64,000 bases of DNA from Talinum fruticosum. Taxonomy: Eukaryota > Streptophyta > Magnoliopsida > Caryophyllales > Talinaceae. Both the position numbers and the translations under genes were made by a program. The first letter of the stretch is position 1. Each line of letters starts with the position of its first letter. The notes beneath the pieces were generated by a model. It worked only from the letters and a program-made list of their open reading frames with translations. It made no database searches and was not told the origin of the DNA. The DNA is taken from assembly GCA_021018815.1 (NCBI GenBank), contig JAITYX010000025.1:6820001-6884000 (forward strand), read 5' to 3'. Below are positions 22,363 to 34,060 of the stretch, piece after piece.

Positions 22363-22790
22363 CGCACGACCGTGCGGATTCCGCACGGGATACTGTGCGA
22401 AAACTTTGAACTCTGTGGACGATTCGCACGGCCGTTCGACTTTTGCACGAGGTACCGTGCGAAAACTCGAACTCTCGGACGATTCGCACGGCCGTGCGGA
22501 ATCAGCACGGTGTACCGTGCGAAAACTCTGAACTCTCCGGACGATTCGCACGGCCGTGCGACTCTCGCACGGGGCACCGTGCGAAAACTCCGAACTCTCC
22601 GGACAATACGCACAGCCGTGCGGATTCCGCACGGTGTACCGTGCGAAAACTCGAACTCTTTGGACGATTCGCACGGCCGTGCCACTTCGCACGGGTACCG
22701 TGCGAAAACTCTAAACTTTCCGGACATTCGCACGGTCGTGCGGATTCCGCATCGTGTACTCGTGCGAAAACTCCGAACTCTCCTCTTCAT
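22363..22790. repeat. CpG-rich palindromic array 2 (seven units of about 61 bp)
   Basis: Units start at 22363, 22425, 22485, 22547, 22609, 22670 and 22729 with CGCACGGCCGTGCG or near variants. A second inverted repeat, CGCACGGNGTACCGTGCG, follows, then a constant spacer GAAAACTCCGAACTCTCCGG and ACGATT. The array is preceded by GCCGAAACATGTAGT, as in array 1. It lies between the two convergent gene relics of the large MULE. Open frames on both strands are repeat artefacts. Confidence 0.9.
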
Positions 22791-22829
22791 CGCTTTCATC
22801 AAAGGTCATGAGACGTGACTTTTTCTAAA

Positions 22830-22920
22830 TTACAGGGAACCTTTTTATGAAATTTCAGTGAACCTTTTCCATATTACAGTGAATCTTTTCTCTACTACTA
22901 TAGTGAACCTTTTTCAAATT
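22830..22920. repeat. CAGTGAACCTTTT short repeats, right block
   Basis: Four degenerate copies (CAGGGAACCTTTT, CAGTGAACCTTTTCC, CAGTGAATCTTTTCTCTACT, AGTGAACCTTTTTC). With 22240-22325 they bracket palindromic array 2. Confidence 0.7.
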
Positions 22921-22929
22921 TATTATATA

Positions 22930-23470
22930 ATCTTCTAATTTTATAACCCTAAGGCTACTTAAGTTCTCAACTTGGGGTTAATAACCCTTTCTTAGATTGA
23001 CGGATGCGCGGTTCTAGGTTTTCGAAGGTTTTTCTGAAATTTCGGCAGAGTTTCCTCCGTAATATGGCTAATCCCATAGGCTTAAAGCCCTAACCCTGCA
23101 TGAAACACAATTATAAACTCAACGAGCCACACGCTCGGAGTATTCACTTAGGGCTTTTATATTCAAAATAAAACTTAATTTCACATACACCGATCTTTAC
23201 AAAAGCATGAAAAACATATATACCAAAATATATACCTTCTGCAATTAAAGTTGAGCATCATCTCTTAATGTAGATGTTTCGATGATATACAATACAGTTC
23301 AAACCGACAAATAGCAGAATGCTACAATTTGCGGGCTCCAATAGAAAACACAAGATTAATTCCTACTAAAATAAACAAAACAACCCCTAAAAAATCTAAA
23401 CAAAAGATTAACCTAACCCTTGATGTTAGCATGTAGCCTCTCACTTCTCCTTCTTGCAGGAGCACCTTCC
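22930..23470. other. Unassigned; possible LTR scrap
   Basis: No coding sequence. The segment TTTTTCTGAAATTTCGGCAG AGTTTCC (about 23030) resembles motifs found in several plant LTR sequences. I cannot define ends. Confidence 0.25.
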
Positions 23471-26037
23471 CGCTCATTCTCCAATTGAAAACCACTCGAA
23501 GGACACCTCTTTTATAATTCTATTTTGGTTTGAAACTTATTTTCATTCAAAGAAGAAAGTTCATTTTGATCATTGACGATGATATTGTAGCAATATTTGG
23601 CCCTCAATTTCTTCAACAATGTATCTTGTGGAAGGAAAAAAGAAATATAAGAAACTCAATCAATAACATCTTACAAGCTCAAAAAAGTATTTCAACTTAC
23701 ATTGCATTTCTTAAATCCAAGATCCCATTTGTCGGGATCTCCCTTGTACATCTCCATGTGTCGCATTGCATAAATCCCGAATCATGATATGATTCGTTCG
23801 AAGCAATAGTTGTCCATGGCAATTTCAAATGTTCAAGTTGGAAACTAGCCAAAGAAACAACTTTACCCCTTATTGATCTTGGGATTCTATTTATACAACG
23901 ATGATAGTATTCCGAAAAGCAACGACACTAGCAAAAAAACAATAAAATTAACTATGGTTCGGATAATCTTTAACTATGGTGTAGATAATGTTTAACTGTA
24001 ATGTCATAAGGTGGTTCTAATTCAAAAAGAAAAAAAAGGATAAAATTAAGATAGAAGATTACCAAGAGGTAAACAATGGTATAATCACCAGGACTTTTCT
24101 CACTTTTCCGAGAAACATTATCTATAATCTCCACCTTCTTTCTCAACAAATTGAAGCACAAAACAAAGTAACGCCTATCATGGAATATAGGAAAGAATAT
24201 TTGCACATAATCAACACAACTTTAAACATCATATGAAAGCAACGTCAAGTCAAGCAACCGAAATGCAAATACAAAAAGATCTTACCAGATTTGACTTTAG
24301 AATGTCAAGCCGGAAGTGATTTGAATCGCATCATCTATAACTTTTTCAAAAGATTTAAACTTCTCCATGGAATATTCACTATCGTAACCACTATCGTCAC
24401 CCCCACCTTTAAGCTCCATCTACGTCATAACATTTAAATTAATTGAAACATGGACTACAAAGAGCAAGCACAAACTAAAGTATCTTAAAAACAACAATTT
24501 ACTTACATATGGAGTACACCCAAAAAGAACCTTGGCGGTGATTGAGGATCCTTCAATTTCTCCGAATGATTTAGTAAGTACGAGAATAAATCAATCACAT
24601 TGGGATCCAAATGATCTGCAGACCCCGAGTTCTAATCACCGATCTAGGAACCTTGAAATGTACACCGGCAAATAATATTTCACTGAAAAAAAAATTGGAT
24701 GTATGGTGACCTCAAATAATATTTCACTGAAAATAAAAATTAACATCTAATAAATTTATGAGAATAAAAATTTCTTACAAGATTACCTCTCAAGATGAAT
24801 TTCATCATTTGGAAGAAAACCCCAATCGAAATGCGCTTCTCTTTCGCGGTCAAAGACTTCAAGGCATCAATGTGCCTTTGGAAGTATGGTGACCTCAAAT
24901 AAAGCCCTCGTAATTTCTTCCTTGGTGGTTGAACACTTTCGATATCTTGGCTCAACTGGGGCTGCATTGTACATAGTACTCGATCCGCTTCGAGGATCTC
25001 CTTCATCACCATCACTTCGTTGATTATGACCTTCAAGCAACCCCAGGACTTGGTTGATTATGACCTTCCACATCCGCATGACTTTGTTGATTAGGCGGTG
25101 ACCGAGATGAGGTGAAATCAAATCCTAAATCAAAGCTTGGAGGTGTAAAGTTGCCTGGCCCGAAGTCCGATCATAAGTCTTGGCCAATTCAATGCAAGCC
25201 TCCCAAAATCCTTGATCATCTCGCAAACAAGTTGTCATCTTGACTTAAGGGAGGTGCCTGTTTTCCTCTATCGGGATTTTCACGTTCACCACCATGAAGA
25301 TTTTCGCATTACGCAGATGGACCAGCTACGTCCTTAAAAACTTCCAATTTTGAGCACTATATTAATACATCCACCAAAGTACCTTCAACTTTGGACAATG
25401 CGGAACTCACTAGAAACATCCTACGCGCCTCACCAACCGACCGAACAACATCCACCAAGGCATTCGAAAAGTTCTTCACGGACGTAGAAACTTTATGAAT
25501 ACATGCCTACAAAAAAAAAAAAAAAAGAAAAGACCTTGCAGAATAGAAAAGGTACCTTGCACATAACAAAAGGTACACTGAAAAAGACAAAAAGATAACA
25601 TGAAAGAGGATACATTGTCAATACCTTTTTCGACCTGACCTCTTCATCAATTTCATCTTTAATGTCACATTCTCTTGAATCCGGTACCCCAATTCTATCA
25701 TCTACAACCCCTTTTCCAAAGCACCCAACAGATTTAATTTCATAATTCATTCTCGTCCAAAAGATCTTTCCCAGTCCAATTTGATAAAATAGGAAATCTC
25801 CTTCCAATCACTCTTGTTTTGAAGAAGACACGATCCACATAGCAAAACTATAATTTAAGATAAAGAAGAAAACAGATCATTAGAACTTATATGAATTTCT
25901 ACAATAAAAAACACATTGTACTCTAAAACTTTATATGAATTAGAGTATTTACCATCAAGAATAGAATTGGACCTCTAAATATTCCATTTGGTTTCAGCTT
26001 CCATGTGTCTCGTACACTTAACCAAGCTATCCAATGT

Positions 26038-26460
26038 TTATTTACACCAATTTAGGTTTTTCACCTCTTGTAAATTGAAAACACTTTTCAGCACAAGATG
26101 ATTAACCTTTAGACTTTGATGTCCCTTAATAATGCAGGTAACCACATAAACAACAAAGTTCCTCTTAAAATCATCACCCCCTTGCCTTTGATGTTTCAAT
26201 TTTTCAACAAGTTGATATGTCAGTGGAAATTTCCCATCCCATTGACTCTTCCACTCGATTAACATATTCCTTATAAAAAGTTGGTTCATTCTTTTTGCCT
26301 CTTCAGCGTCTTTAGGTCCCCTTTGAAAGCCTAATGTCAAATACACATCTTCTTCTCTAATGATCAATTCATCATTTTCCAACTTTAATGATCGTCTACA
26401 AATGTCGAAGTTTTCAACAAGCCATCTAGATAGCCTTGACGGAATTGCATCAATTTTCAA
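26038..26460 (-). pseudogene. Best-preserved exon of the Ulp1-associated gene (DUF1985-like)
   Basis: 140 residues remain open, from MKIDAIPSRLSRWLVENFDI to NLNWCK. The block with LIIREEDVYLTLGFQRGP and the RQGGDDFKRNFVVYVVTCII stretch is the conserved core seen in plant-specific proteins that often carry C-terminal Ulp1 domains. The reading ends at a TAA that breaks the downstream continuation, and a possible donor GTAAAT lies near 25953. It lacks a catalytic role itself. Family assignment is from remembered motif style, not an alignment. Confidence 0.55.
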
Positions 26461-26879
26461 ACTAAATAAAGAACCAAAACCCAGCTCAATAATATCTCTC
26501 TTCGTTCCACCGATACATTTGAAAGAAAGCTAACTAAAGAAGAAGGAGACATTCTTCTCTTGAGTTTGATGGGATCATGTTCCATACCGAAACATCTTTA
26601 TCACCTAAACAACCAATAAAGATTGATTACAATCTTAATGAAAAAAAGTATTTAAAAGAGTAAATTAAATAGCAATTAAACGTATCGGGATTATTAGTTT
26701 CTTGCGGTGAAACTTCGAACGAGTTCTTTTATAATTCTTATGTGCAAAAGTCTTGATTCGCTTTTTCCTCATGCTATTATCATAAGAAAGAAAACAACAA
26801 CCTTTAATAAGCTAATAGGATAACAAAAAATATATAACCCCGAAAAATAGAGAATTAAAGACTCAATTTCAATAAACTA

Positions 26880-27005
26880 ATAGGTACCCTGCAAATGACA
26901 AAAGGTATCCTGCACAACTTAACTAATAGGTACCCTGCACACGACAAAAGATACTCCTGAAAAACAGAAAAGGTACCCTACACAGACAAAGGTACCCCGC
27001 ACACT
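26880..27005. repeat. AAAGGTACCCTGCACA short repeats
   Basis: Five degenerate copies of about 20-27 bp (GGTACCCTGCAAATGACAAA, GGTATCCTGCACAAC, GGTACCCTGCACACGACAAA and others). They are reverse-complement relatives of the CAGTG(A/T)ACCTTTT blocks around array 2. A pair of similar units lies at 25540-25600. Confidence 0.65.
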
Positions 27006-27085
27006 ACTACATCTTACCGATTGCAGCGATGACAAACAGGACAAAAGGGATAGAGGATTAAAGATGGATGTAGGGTATGAAAGTT

Positions 27086-27155
27086 GGGTTATTGGACTCG
27101 GACTCAAAACTTATTCATAGATACCGTTATTGGACTCGGACTCAAAACTTTCACT
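27086..27155. repeat. Short direct duplication TTATTGGACTCGGACTCAAA
   Basis: The same roughly 26-bp segment occurs at about 27089 and 27130, separated by some 18 bp. The region 27006-28900 otherwise shows no recognisable coding sequence apart from chance frames. A GGGTTC/CGGGTTTG-rich patch at 28040-28110 may be another small dispersed repeat. Confidence 0.5.
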
Positions 27156-29649
27156 TGATTTAATATATAAAATGGTCCGATTCCAACCATCATTCAAACA
27201 AATCGACTAGAAAAAGACCCACAAAGTTTGCATGACTCAATAAGTAACCATATATACTTGAAGTGATCTTGGTAACTATGAATAGGTAGCTATCTCATTC
27301 TGATATTGATTCTATTAGGTACCCATCCTTATCCAAAGCATGGCAAATATAAATATTACTTGGACTTGAATGGCATAGCCATAAATGACGTAAATCGAAT
27401 CCAAATGACCTATTTGTCCGGTGTAAGTAATAACATTAAGCTAACGAACCCCTTGAGAAAATTATCATCTTTATACTTTTGTGCCTTGGCTAACCCAAGA
27501 TGACTGATTATGTAGGCAGATTGAACCGCATTGCTTGTGGGATAGTGCAGTATGCCAACCTAAATGGCATGGTAATTGGCTACACTATCACAACATCCAT
27601 AAGCATGGTGTAAGACCTTCCGTTTCGACCTCTAACGTCTCGCTTTCATAAAATAAAAAGAAAAGGGTTGAATCTATTTCTATACATTCTAATTGAAAAT
27701 GTATATAAATTTTCAGTAGCGATCTATAAATTAAATTGTTTCCATGGAAAAGGCCATGAAGCTTCATGCAAATTTAGCAAGTAGCCCTTACATGATAGGG
27801 TTGGGAATTTTTGAAATATTTTTGTCTCAAATCCCCAACTTCCACAAGTTAACCTGGTTGTCAATCTGTTGCTGCTATTATGTCTTTTGGGTATGCCTCA
27901 ATCGGCATAGGGCTTGCTCTTTCAATGATCATCTCGGTAATTCATCCTCTTGTATATTGAACCTATTTTCTTTTCACATCAGCCTTGTCTTTTCTTTTCT
28001 TTCCTTATTTTTTTGGGGTTGGGGGTGGGGTGGGGACAACTTAGAGTTGGCAAATTTGTCGTTAAGATCGGGCACCGGGTTCAATATTTCAATCCGGGTT
28101 TGCCATCGATCCGCCCAATAAATCGGGATTAAACCGTTTCGAGTCAAAGTATAATTGTTTTATTTCGAGTCCGTTCTAATCAGTCGTGTCGCTTGTAGAA
28201 ATTTTTACAAGGATAAGATTACCTTTATCCAAATCTCCTAGACCCCGCAACAATAGCCTCAACAGGATCCACACTCGGAGTTGTTGTTGTTTGATTTGGG
28301 TCTAGTTTCGAGTCTTTAATAAAGGCATATAAGTAATTGAGAAAGCAAAAGTAATAGAAGACGGATGAATGAACTGCAGGGAATGGAGGGAGGACAACAT
28401 TAACAGGAGTGGAGGTAGGCATAGATGTATCACTGCTGAAAACACATTCGGGATGTTCGAGCACTTGGTGACATTGCATTTGCTTACGGTTTCTCTCGAG
28501 TCCTCATAGAAATTCAGGTAATTAATAATTCAAGTGCTATACATCATTCGGAATTCGGTCACACAATCATTTCAACTGGTAGACTGGTTCTCGAACACTT
28601 CATTTTGATCGAAGTATCTCATTGAGCGATTACATCTTGAAGATTGAAATAATCGGCAAGAGCTTCATTCAGAATTTGGACATTGAACGAAAGAGATTAT
28701 AATTGTGTGTTATGTTGACATTTACAGGACACACTAAAATCTCCACCAGCAGAGAACAAGGTGATGAAGAAAGCCAACTCGATTTCAATAAACTAATAGC
28801 TTTAAGATGTTAAACTTGGCATACTCGTATCGTGCTCGTGTGTTTACTATGTGCCCGAGCAACTAGTTTCTTGCCTCATAACCCCTCCCTCCCACAACAA
28901 AAAAGAAACAAAAACCCTCCCCGACCTAGAATCTCTAGGGATGGAATATTCTCATGCTTAGAACATGTATGCAAGGAGTTTCATGCCACAGTAGGAGTAC
29001 TTGCGACAGAGATCGGATACTCCTCGGAAATTCCACAAATTAGACCTCAAATGACATCAAATAGCTGAATTTAATAAAAATGAAATCACAACAGGAAATT
29101 CCACAATAGAATAATAAAAATGAAAATCAAACAAATTAGAACCCTAGAATCACAACAGGTAATTTCATAGACTCAATTACTAATATTTTCACCAGTTGTA
29201 AACCCTAGAATATAAAATTGAAAACAGAGAACAATGAAAGTGAAATCGAACAACTATAAAAATTCAAAAATTCCTTACCTAGTTTCAGCATTTTGAGAAG
29301 AAGGCGCGGGTACATCCATCTTATGCGGCAAACTATAAATTAGAGATGAAAAACAACTGCAAATTTGAGCTCGAAACGATGAACGAAATTAAACCTTCGA
29401 AAACCGAAAAAATCATCTTCAAATACAAAGAAATTGGAACTTACGAAAGAGATAAACAAGAAATCAAGCGCGCAAACCTCGAGAGACAGAAGTGTAGAAG
29501 AAATTAGGGCACAATTCTTACCGGCGAGAGCAAGGAGAAGCGTTCCTCGCTCGAAGAAGAAAGTGAAATGAGAGCAGAGAGAAATGAGAGGAGAGAGAAA
29601 GCCGAGAGAGCGGGGAGGAAGCCGAAATGTTTTAGTAATTGAAGGTCAC

Positions 29650-29863
29650 GTGCTGTCCGTATGTATATTAAAATATACATACGGATATATTATATATTTT
29701 TCCGAAGGGGGATGAGATAGAAAGAGAAAGTCGACAAAGATAGACAGAGGGGGCGACAATGAGAATAAGGGAGAGGGGGAGGGGTGTAATTGTCATTTTA
29801 ATGAATTGAATGTAAAAATTATGACCAAAAGTGTAATTATAAATTGAAATATCACTTAGTTGT
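29650..29863 (-). repeat. Right terminal inverted repeat of the large MULE, inner part
   Basis: Its reverse complement carries CTAAGTGATATTTCAATTTA and TTATAATTACACTTTTGGTC, matching the left TIR at 17850-17910. It is interrupted at GTTGT (29859-29863) by the solo LTR; the outer part resumes at 33976. Confidence 0.6.
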
Positions 29864-32699
29864 TGTGGTCCCCGAAAAATTATTTTTTGGATGACTAGAG
29901 TCGCCACCTTGTTATGACCGAAACAAGGACGGGGTTTTTAAAAAAAAACTGTTTTCAAAATTATAATTTTTCCGAAAAGAAAAAAAGAAAGAAAGAAAAA
30001 AAAGAAAGGTTGACTCCTGTGCCCAAAAGGCGAAAAACAAAATAAAAGACTGATCCGAGAACCCGAGATGGTGGGTTCGGGGTTTGGTTAGGAAACACGA
30101 ACGTCAAGGACTCGCCACTCCCTCCGTTCTAAGAACGGGCTCCTACTAATATATTTGTATCCTTTTTTTTAGGCATCCTGAATGTTGATTAACATAAATT
30201 CATAAAATAGATTCACAAAAGAAGAGCATGGAAGAAAAACGCATCATTATACACGTAAGCACACACATGCAAGCACACGAATGGAAAACTTAGGGCCAAC
30301 AGATTCGTTGATGTATGGTGGGTTTGCATTCGGATGAGAGCCAAATTGCTCTACGTACCGATCATCGTAGGACTTGAATCTACTCTCGGATCAAAACCCC
30401 ACGTAGTTCTAGCAAGGATTCCGTCATGACTCTTTTGAGTTCCACTGGGATAGTTAGGGATCATTTCCCTGTTTCATGGTCATGTTAAAAGAATTTAGAC
30501 ATGACTCATTTCAATAGTCAAGTCAACCCGGTTGGGAAAAGGGAGAGTGACTCAGTGGTCTCAATTCGTTACTTAAGGTGATAAGTAAAGTGATAGGTGG
30601 ATTGACTCAAGTCTAGGCATGAGTATAAGGATTAGACCTTCTAACATTCCCATTTCAACCGAGAAAAATAATTCCTTGGGTATGAAGGGGGATGGATTTT
30701 TTTGTGGAGTTAATGGGTCGGTGTTTTATGGCTAATGGTTCTCAAAGATTCGAGATGGAACCCCGCCGATGGCCTGTCACCAAACAAAAGGATACGATCA
30801 GCGATTCGGTCATTTCGATCAAGGTAATCCACTAGGATAATGGTGAAATTGTGAAGGCTATTTGAGTTGAAGTGGATGTGGATCATCCGAAAGATCAAAT
30901 ATGAACGAATTTCGATTAAGACCTTAAGTTTGATGAGAGGCCACGACCATACATCAAAGAATATGTCGGCCCTAAGGACAAACATGCAAACATATACAAG
31001 AAATGCACGGTTGCGTCTAATGATCACCATTTGGTATTTAGCCAAACATTGTTATGACTCATGATTAAGGTCAAGATGATCATACGGAGCGGCTTATGAT
31101 TACCATCGTCCCCTATTCATGGGTCATACTTCAACTTTGGCAATAACACTAATTAGCGATCTTAGACGGTTCATTTTATTATTTTTGATCGAGTTGATTA
31201 TATTGTGATGAATGGGCTAAGACATGATTGAATCAAATATTATTATTATTCGCACTTTGGAACTAGTGGTTTTACAAGCACCGGATTATTACAATACAAT
31301 GAACAAAATGAAATATACAAGGTTTTCCTAAATACAAGAAATCTAAAAAAGAACATAAATAAAATTCTTCAACATCATGGAGATGAGAAATGCTCATGAT
31401 TCAACTTTTTGATAGATCCTTGGCTCGCATTATGATGAACAATAAGTCTTGACTAACCAAACAAAGTCCCGAGTATTTATTTTATTGAAAGGCATCATTA
31501 GTTGATTTTAAAATCAATTTTTGAAAGAGAAATCCGAAACTAAGTAAGATGAGCTTAAAAATGTGAAGAAAATTTATACAACTGGAAAACTTCATAAGAA
31601 GCACAGATGTAAAAATTTTATCTTTTTAGAAGCTTTCAAATTGATTTAATAAAGTCTTAAAATGACACTTCTTCCACTGCACTTGCCATAATGGATGCTG
31701 GTTTCAAAAATTATAACTTTTTCGAGAAAGATCCTATCAAGGTGATTCTGAAGCCCAGAGTTTTATATTTAAGTCTATTTTCAATGGTAAAAATATAAAA
31801 AATAAATTCGTAAGCATGTAAAGCTGATAAGTCGAAAACTTAGGTGATGCCTTGATTTATACTATTCTGGATAGTGGGGCATTCATTTATTTATTAAGAA
31901 GAAAATAAAACATATATTAAAAAACTGTACAAACTGAATTAACTAGAAATAATAAGGAACCGGTATAATTTTTTGTATAATTTTTAAAGTACTTTAAGAT
32001 ATTTTAATAGATTTTTCAATATATATGTGATGATTTGGGCACTATAGAAATTACAGTTTCGCAATGCTAACTTTAATAAATCATATCTCTTAAACTATAA
32101 GGAGTTAGGAGATAAAATTTACCAACTTACAAAGATCAGAAAGTTTATTTTATTTCTTATGAAGGACATTTTTCTAGAAAAAACGTTTAGATTATGAAAA
32201 ATTAGAAAATCAGTGATGGTGCCGTTTTTGGACTGATTAGACCTTCCATCGAAAAAATATGGTATAAATAGCTCGGGACTTGGATTTGGGTGAGTCACCA
32301 CTTGCTGGAAAGCTTTTTCATCACTCCATTGAATGACATAAAAATAAAAAATTTTGGAATCGAAATTATTCCACTAGAGTGCCCTAGAAATACATACAAC
32401 CTTCCGGTTTAGACCACTTTACTCCAAGTTATTATTCTTCATGTTCAATCATGACTTAGCCCATTCTTCTTCATTTTTTAAGTATTACGAGAGAACATAA
32501 AAGTGAGGAAGATGAGAGAGAAAACCCAATTTTGCAATCAACTCTCGGATCTCACCGCTCACTCTCGAAAAAAGGAAAACTAGTGTTCCACCCAAATAGG
32601 GGGTCGCGTAGGCCCTAAAGGGACGGACGGTAAAACCCGGGGCCGAAACCAACCCGGAACCGGCCTAGCCCAGAAAAGAGACAAGAAAACACCAAAACG

Positions 32700-33075
32700 T
32701 TAGTAGCAATAGATAATCATGATAGTAAAGAAAAAAATGATAATAGTAACGGTAATGGCAATAATGTTAGAGTTAGGTATTAATAAAAATAGTAAACAAA
32801 ATCAATATAAACAAACAATAAAGTTAGTAACAATAGCAATGATAATGATAAAGTTAGTAATAATAATAATAATGCTAAGGTTAGTAGTACTTAAAAAATA
32901 ACAATAATAATGCTAAAGTTAGTAATAAATGTTAGTAAATGAAAGTAAATAAACAATAACAATAATAATGCTAAAGTTAGTGGTAATAATGTTAGTAAAT
33001 AAAATTAAATAAACAATAACAATAATAATACTAAAGTTAGTAATAATAAAAAAAAATAACAAGAATAAATAAATA
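32700..33075. repeat. GTTAGTAATAATAATG-type tandem repeats within the solo LTR
   Basis: Degenerate units of about 60 bp contain AACAATAATAATGCTAAAGT, TAGTAATAAATGTTAGTAAA and AATAAACAATAAC. The clearest three copies lie at 32895-33045, with more decayed ones upstream. They lie in the U5-side body of the LTR. Confidence 0.75.
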
Positions 33076-33450
33076 AATGGGTAGGCAAAAGAAAATAAAG
33101 AAATTAAGAAAGAAGAAAATGTCATGTGGGGGCATGCTTGATCATCATGAAATAAAGAAAGATAAAATAGAGAGAAGGAAAATGTAATCTCATTAAACTT
33201 AGTGGTAATAAGAAGAATTACCCTCTTGTTTCTTGAGATGAAGAAGATATTTTGACTAAGTTGAAAGAAAGTTTGGTTTGTTCAAGATTAGAAAAATTAG
33301 AAAGATTAACTTAAACTTAATCAACTCCCAATGGAGTTAATTTTTAGTTAATCAAGTAATTCCTTAGAAGATTAAAAAAGAAGAGGATTTTGAAGAAGAT
33401 AGAGATTTTTTTCAAAAAAATCCAGCCCCCTCCACAAGTGATGAGAGTGG

Positions 33451-33460
33451 GTATTTATAG
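33451..33460 (-). promoter_or_regulatory. TATA box of the solo LTR
   Basis: The minus strand reads CTTCTATAAATACCCACTC, a strong plant TATA context about 515 bp inside the LTR from its TG end. This sets U3 at about 33975-33460. Confidence 0.7.
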
Positions 33461-33975
33461 AAGAAGTAAGGGGGATCATCCAAACCCTAAAAATAATAAT
33501 CAAATGGTAAAAATTTAAACAAAATAAAATGTCAATATTTATATAGAAGAGATAAAAAGGAGGAGTATGAAGAGGGGAGCATAAACTATAGTGGAGTAGT
33601 AAAAAAGGACAACTATAGTGGAGTAGTAAAAAAAATGACAAAAAAACTAATAAGGTTGGATAAAAAAAGCATAAAAATAATTATTTTTTTTTTAATTTTC
33701 TTTTGTTTTGGGCTGGGGGCGTGGCTGGCAGCTGCAGCCATGCCCCCTGAATTTTTTTAATTTTTGTTTTTTCTCTTATTTTATTCTTTTTATACTCTTT
33801 TTTCCTTTTTTTGTTTTTTTATATTCTTTTGTACCTTTTAGGTTTTCTTCTTTGGATAATGTATTTTGGGCCTTTTGGGCTTTTTTGTCACAATTTGATT
33901 GTTATTTTTATATGTTATATATTAATGCTAGTAATAAAATGTTAAATATATAAAGGTCAAAATTTGGTGTCTACA

Positions 33976-34060
33976 GTTGTAAATCTTCCTTTGCTTTTTT
34001 CATAGTACGCTCATTTTGTGTACATTTATTGAAAAAAACTACAGCTGTAATCACAAATTT
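33976..34060 (-). repeat. Right terminal inverted repeat of the large MULE, outer part
   Basis: Begins with the second GTTGT copy and continues AAATCTTCCTTTGC, the reverse complement of left TIR sequence near 17830-17850. The outermost bases are too diverged to fix the boundary. Confidence 0.55.

Larger units (their letters stand above)
23480..29320 (-). pseudogene. Ulp1-associated (KI-type MULE) gene relic, multi-exon
   Basis: The minus-strand gene is convergent with the mudrA relic. A short first exon (29319-29279) reads MDVPAPSSQNAETR and ends at GTAAGG. The main recognisable exon (26460-25930) contains MKIDAIPSRLSRWLVENFDI, IIREEDVYLTLGFQRGP, GGDDFKRNFVVYVVTCIIKG and HLVLKSVFNLQEVKNLNWCK, then after a stop and frameshift VRDTWKLKPNGIFRGPILFL. 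The next exon (about 25860-25750) reads YVDRVFFKTRVIGRRFPI and WTGKDLLDENEL. Further on are KKLRGLYLRSPYFQRHIDAL (about 24925-24866) and IFFPIFHDRRYFVLCFNLLR then KKVEIIDN (24200-24110). The last resembles the His-Asp part of an Ulp1 (C48) cysteine protease in which the expected His reads Arg. DUF1985-like plus Ulp1 architecture is typical of Kaonashi-type MULE genes. Heavily decayed. Confidence 0.65.
29864..33975 (-). mobile_element. Solo LTR, 4112 bp, TSD GTTGT
   Basis: On the minus strand the LTR begins TGTAGACACCAAATTTTGAC and ends GGGGACCACA. The target duplication GTTGT is at 29859-29863 and 33976-33980. There is no gag-pol sequence, so it is a solo LTR left by LTR-LTR recombination. 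Length, terminal sequence and the AGTCGCCACC-type motif near the U5 end (29903-29912, plus sense) recall the very long LTRs of plant Tat/Ogre-like Gypsy elements; lineage is an inference. Minus-strand orientation is supported by a TATA box at 33451-33460. Confidence 0.85.
17780..34060. mobile_element. Large Mutator-like element (KI-type MULE) with nested insertions
   Basis: Left and right terminal regions are diverged inverted repeats. The left has GCTTTTGGTAGATTTACAAT and TTATAATTATACTTTAGTCA. The right, reverse-complemented, has GCAAAGGAAGATTTACAACT and TTATAATTACACTTTTGGTC. The right copy is continuous only if the solo LTR at 29864-33975 is removed. Between them lie a FAR1/mudrA transposase relic (plus) and an Ulp1-associated gene relic (minus), the gene pair of Kaonashi/KI-type MULEs. 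Outer ends are not resolved to the base, and no 9-bp TSD was established. Without the solo LTR the element is about 12.2 kb. Confidence 0.65.

Noticed and set aside
13939..22790. Regularly spaced palindromic repeats that superficially resemble CRISPR arrays
   Set aside because: The intervening sequences are themselves conserved rather than unique, the context is plant transposons, and there are no cas genes. They are satellite-like tandem units.
22227..22818. Long open frames on both strands through the palindromic array (up to 191 residues)
   Set aside because: They arise from the GC-rich 61-bp periodicity and stop-poor palindromes in several frames at once; there is no start context or domain.
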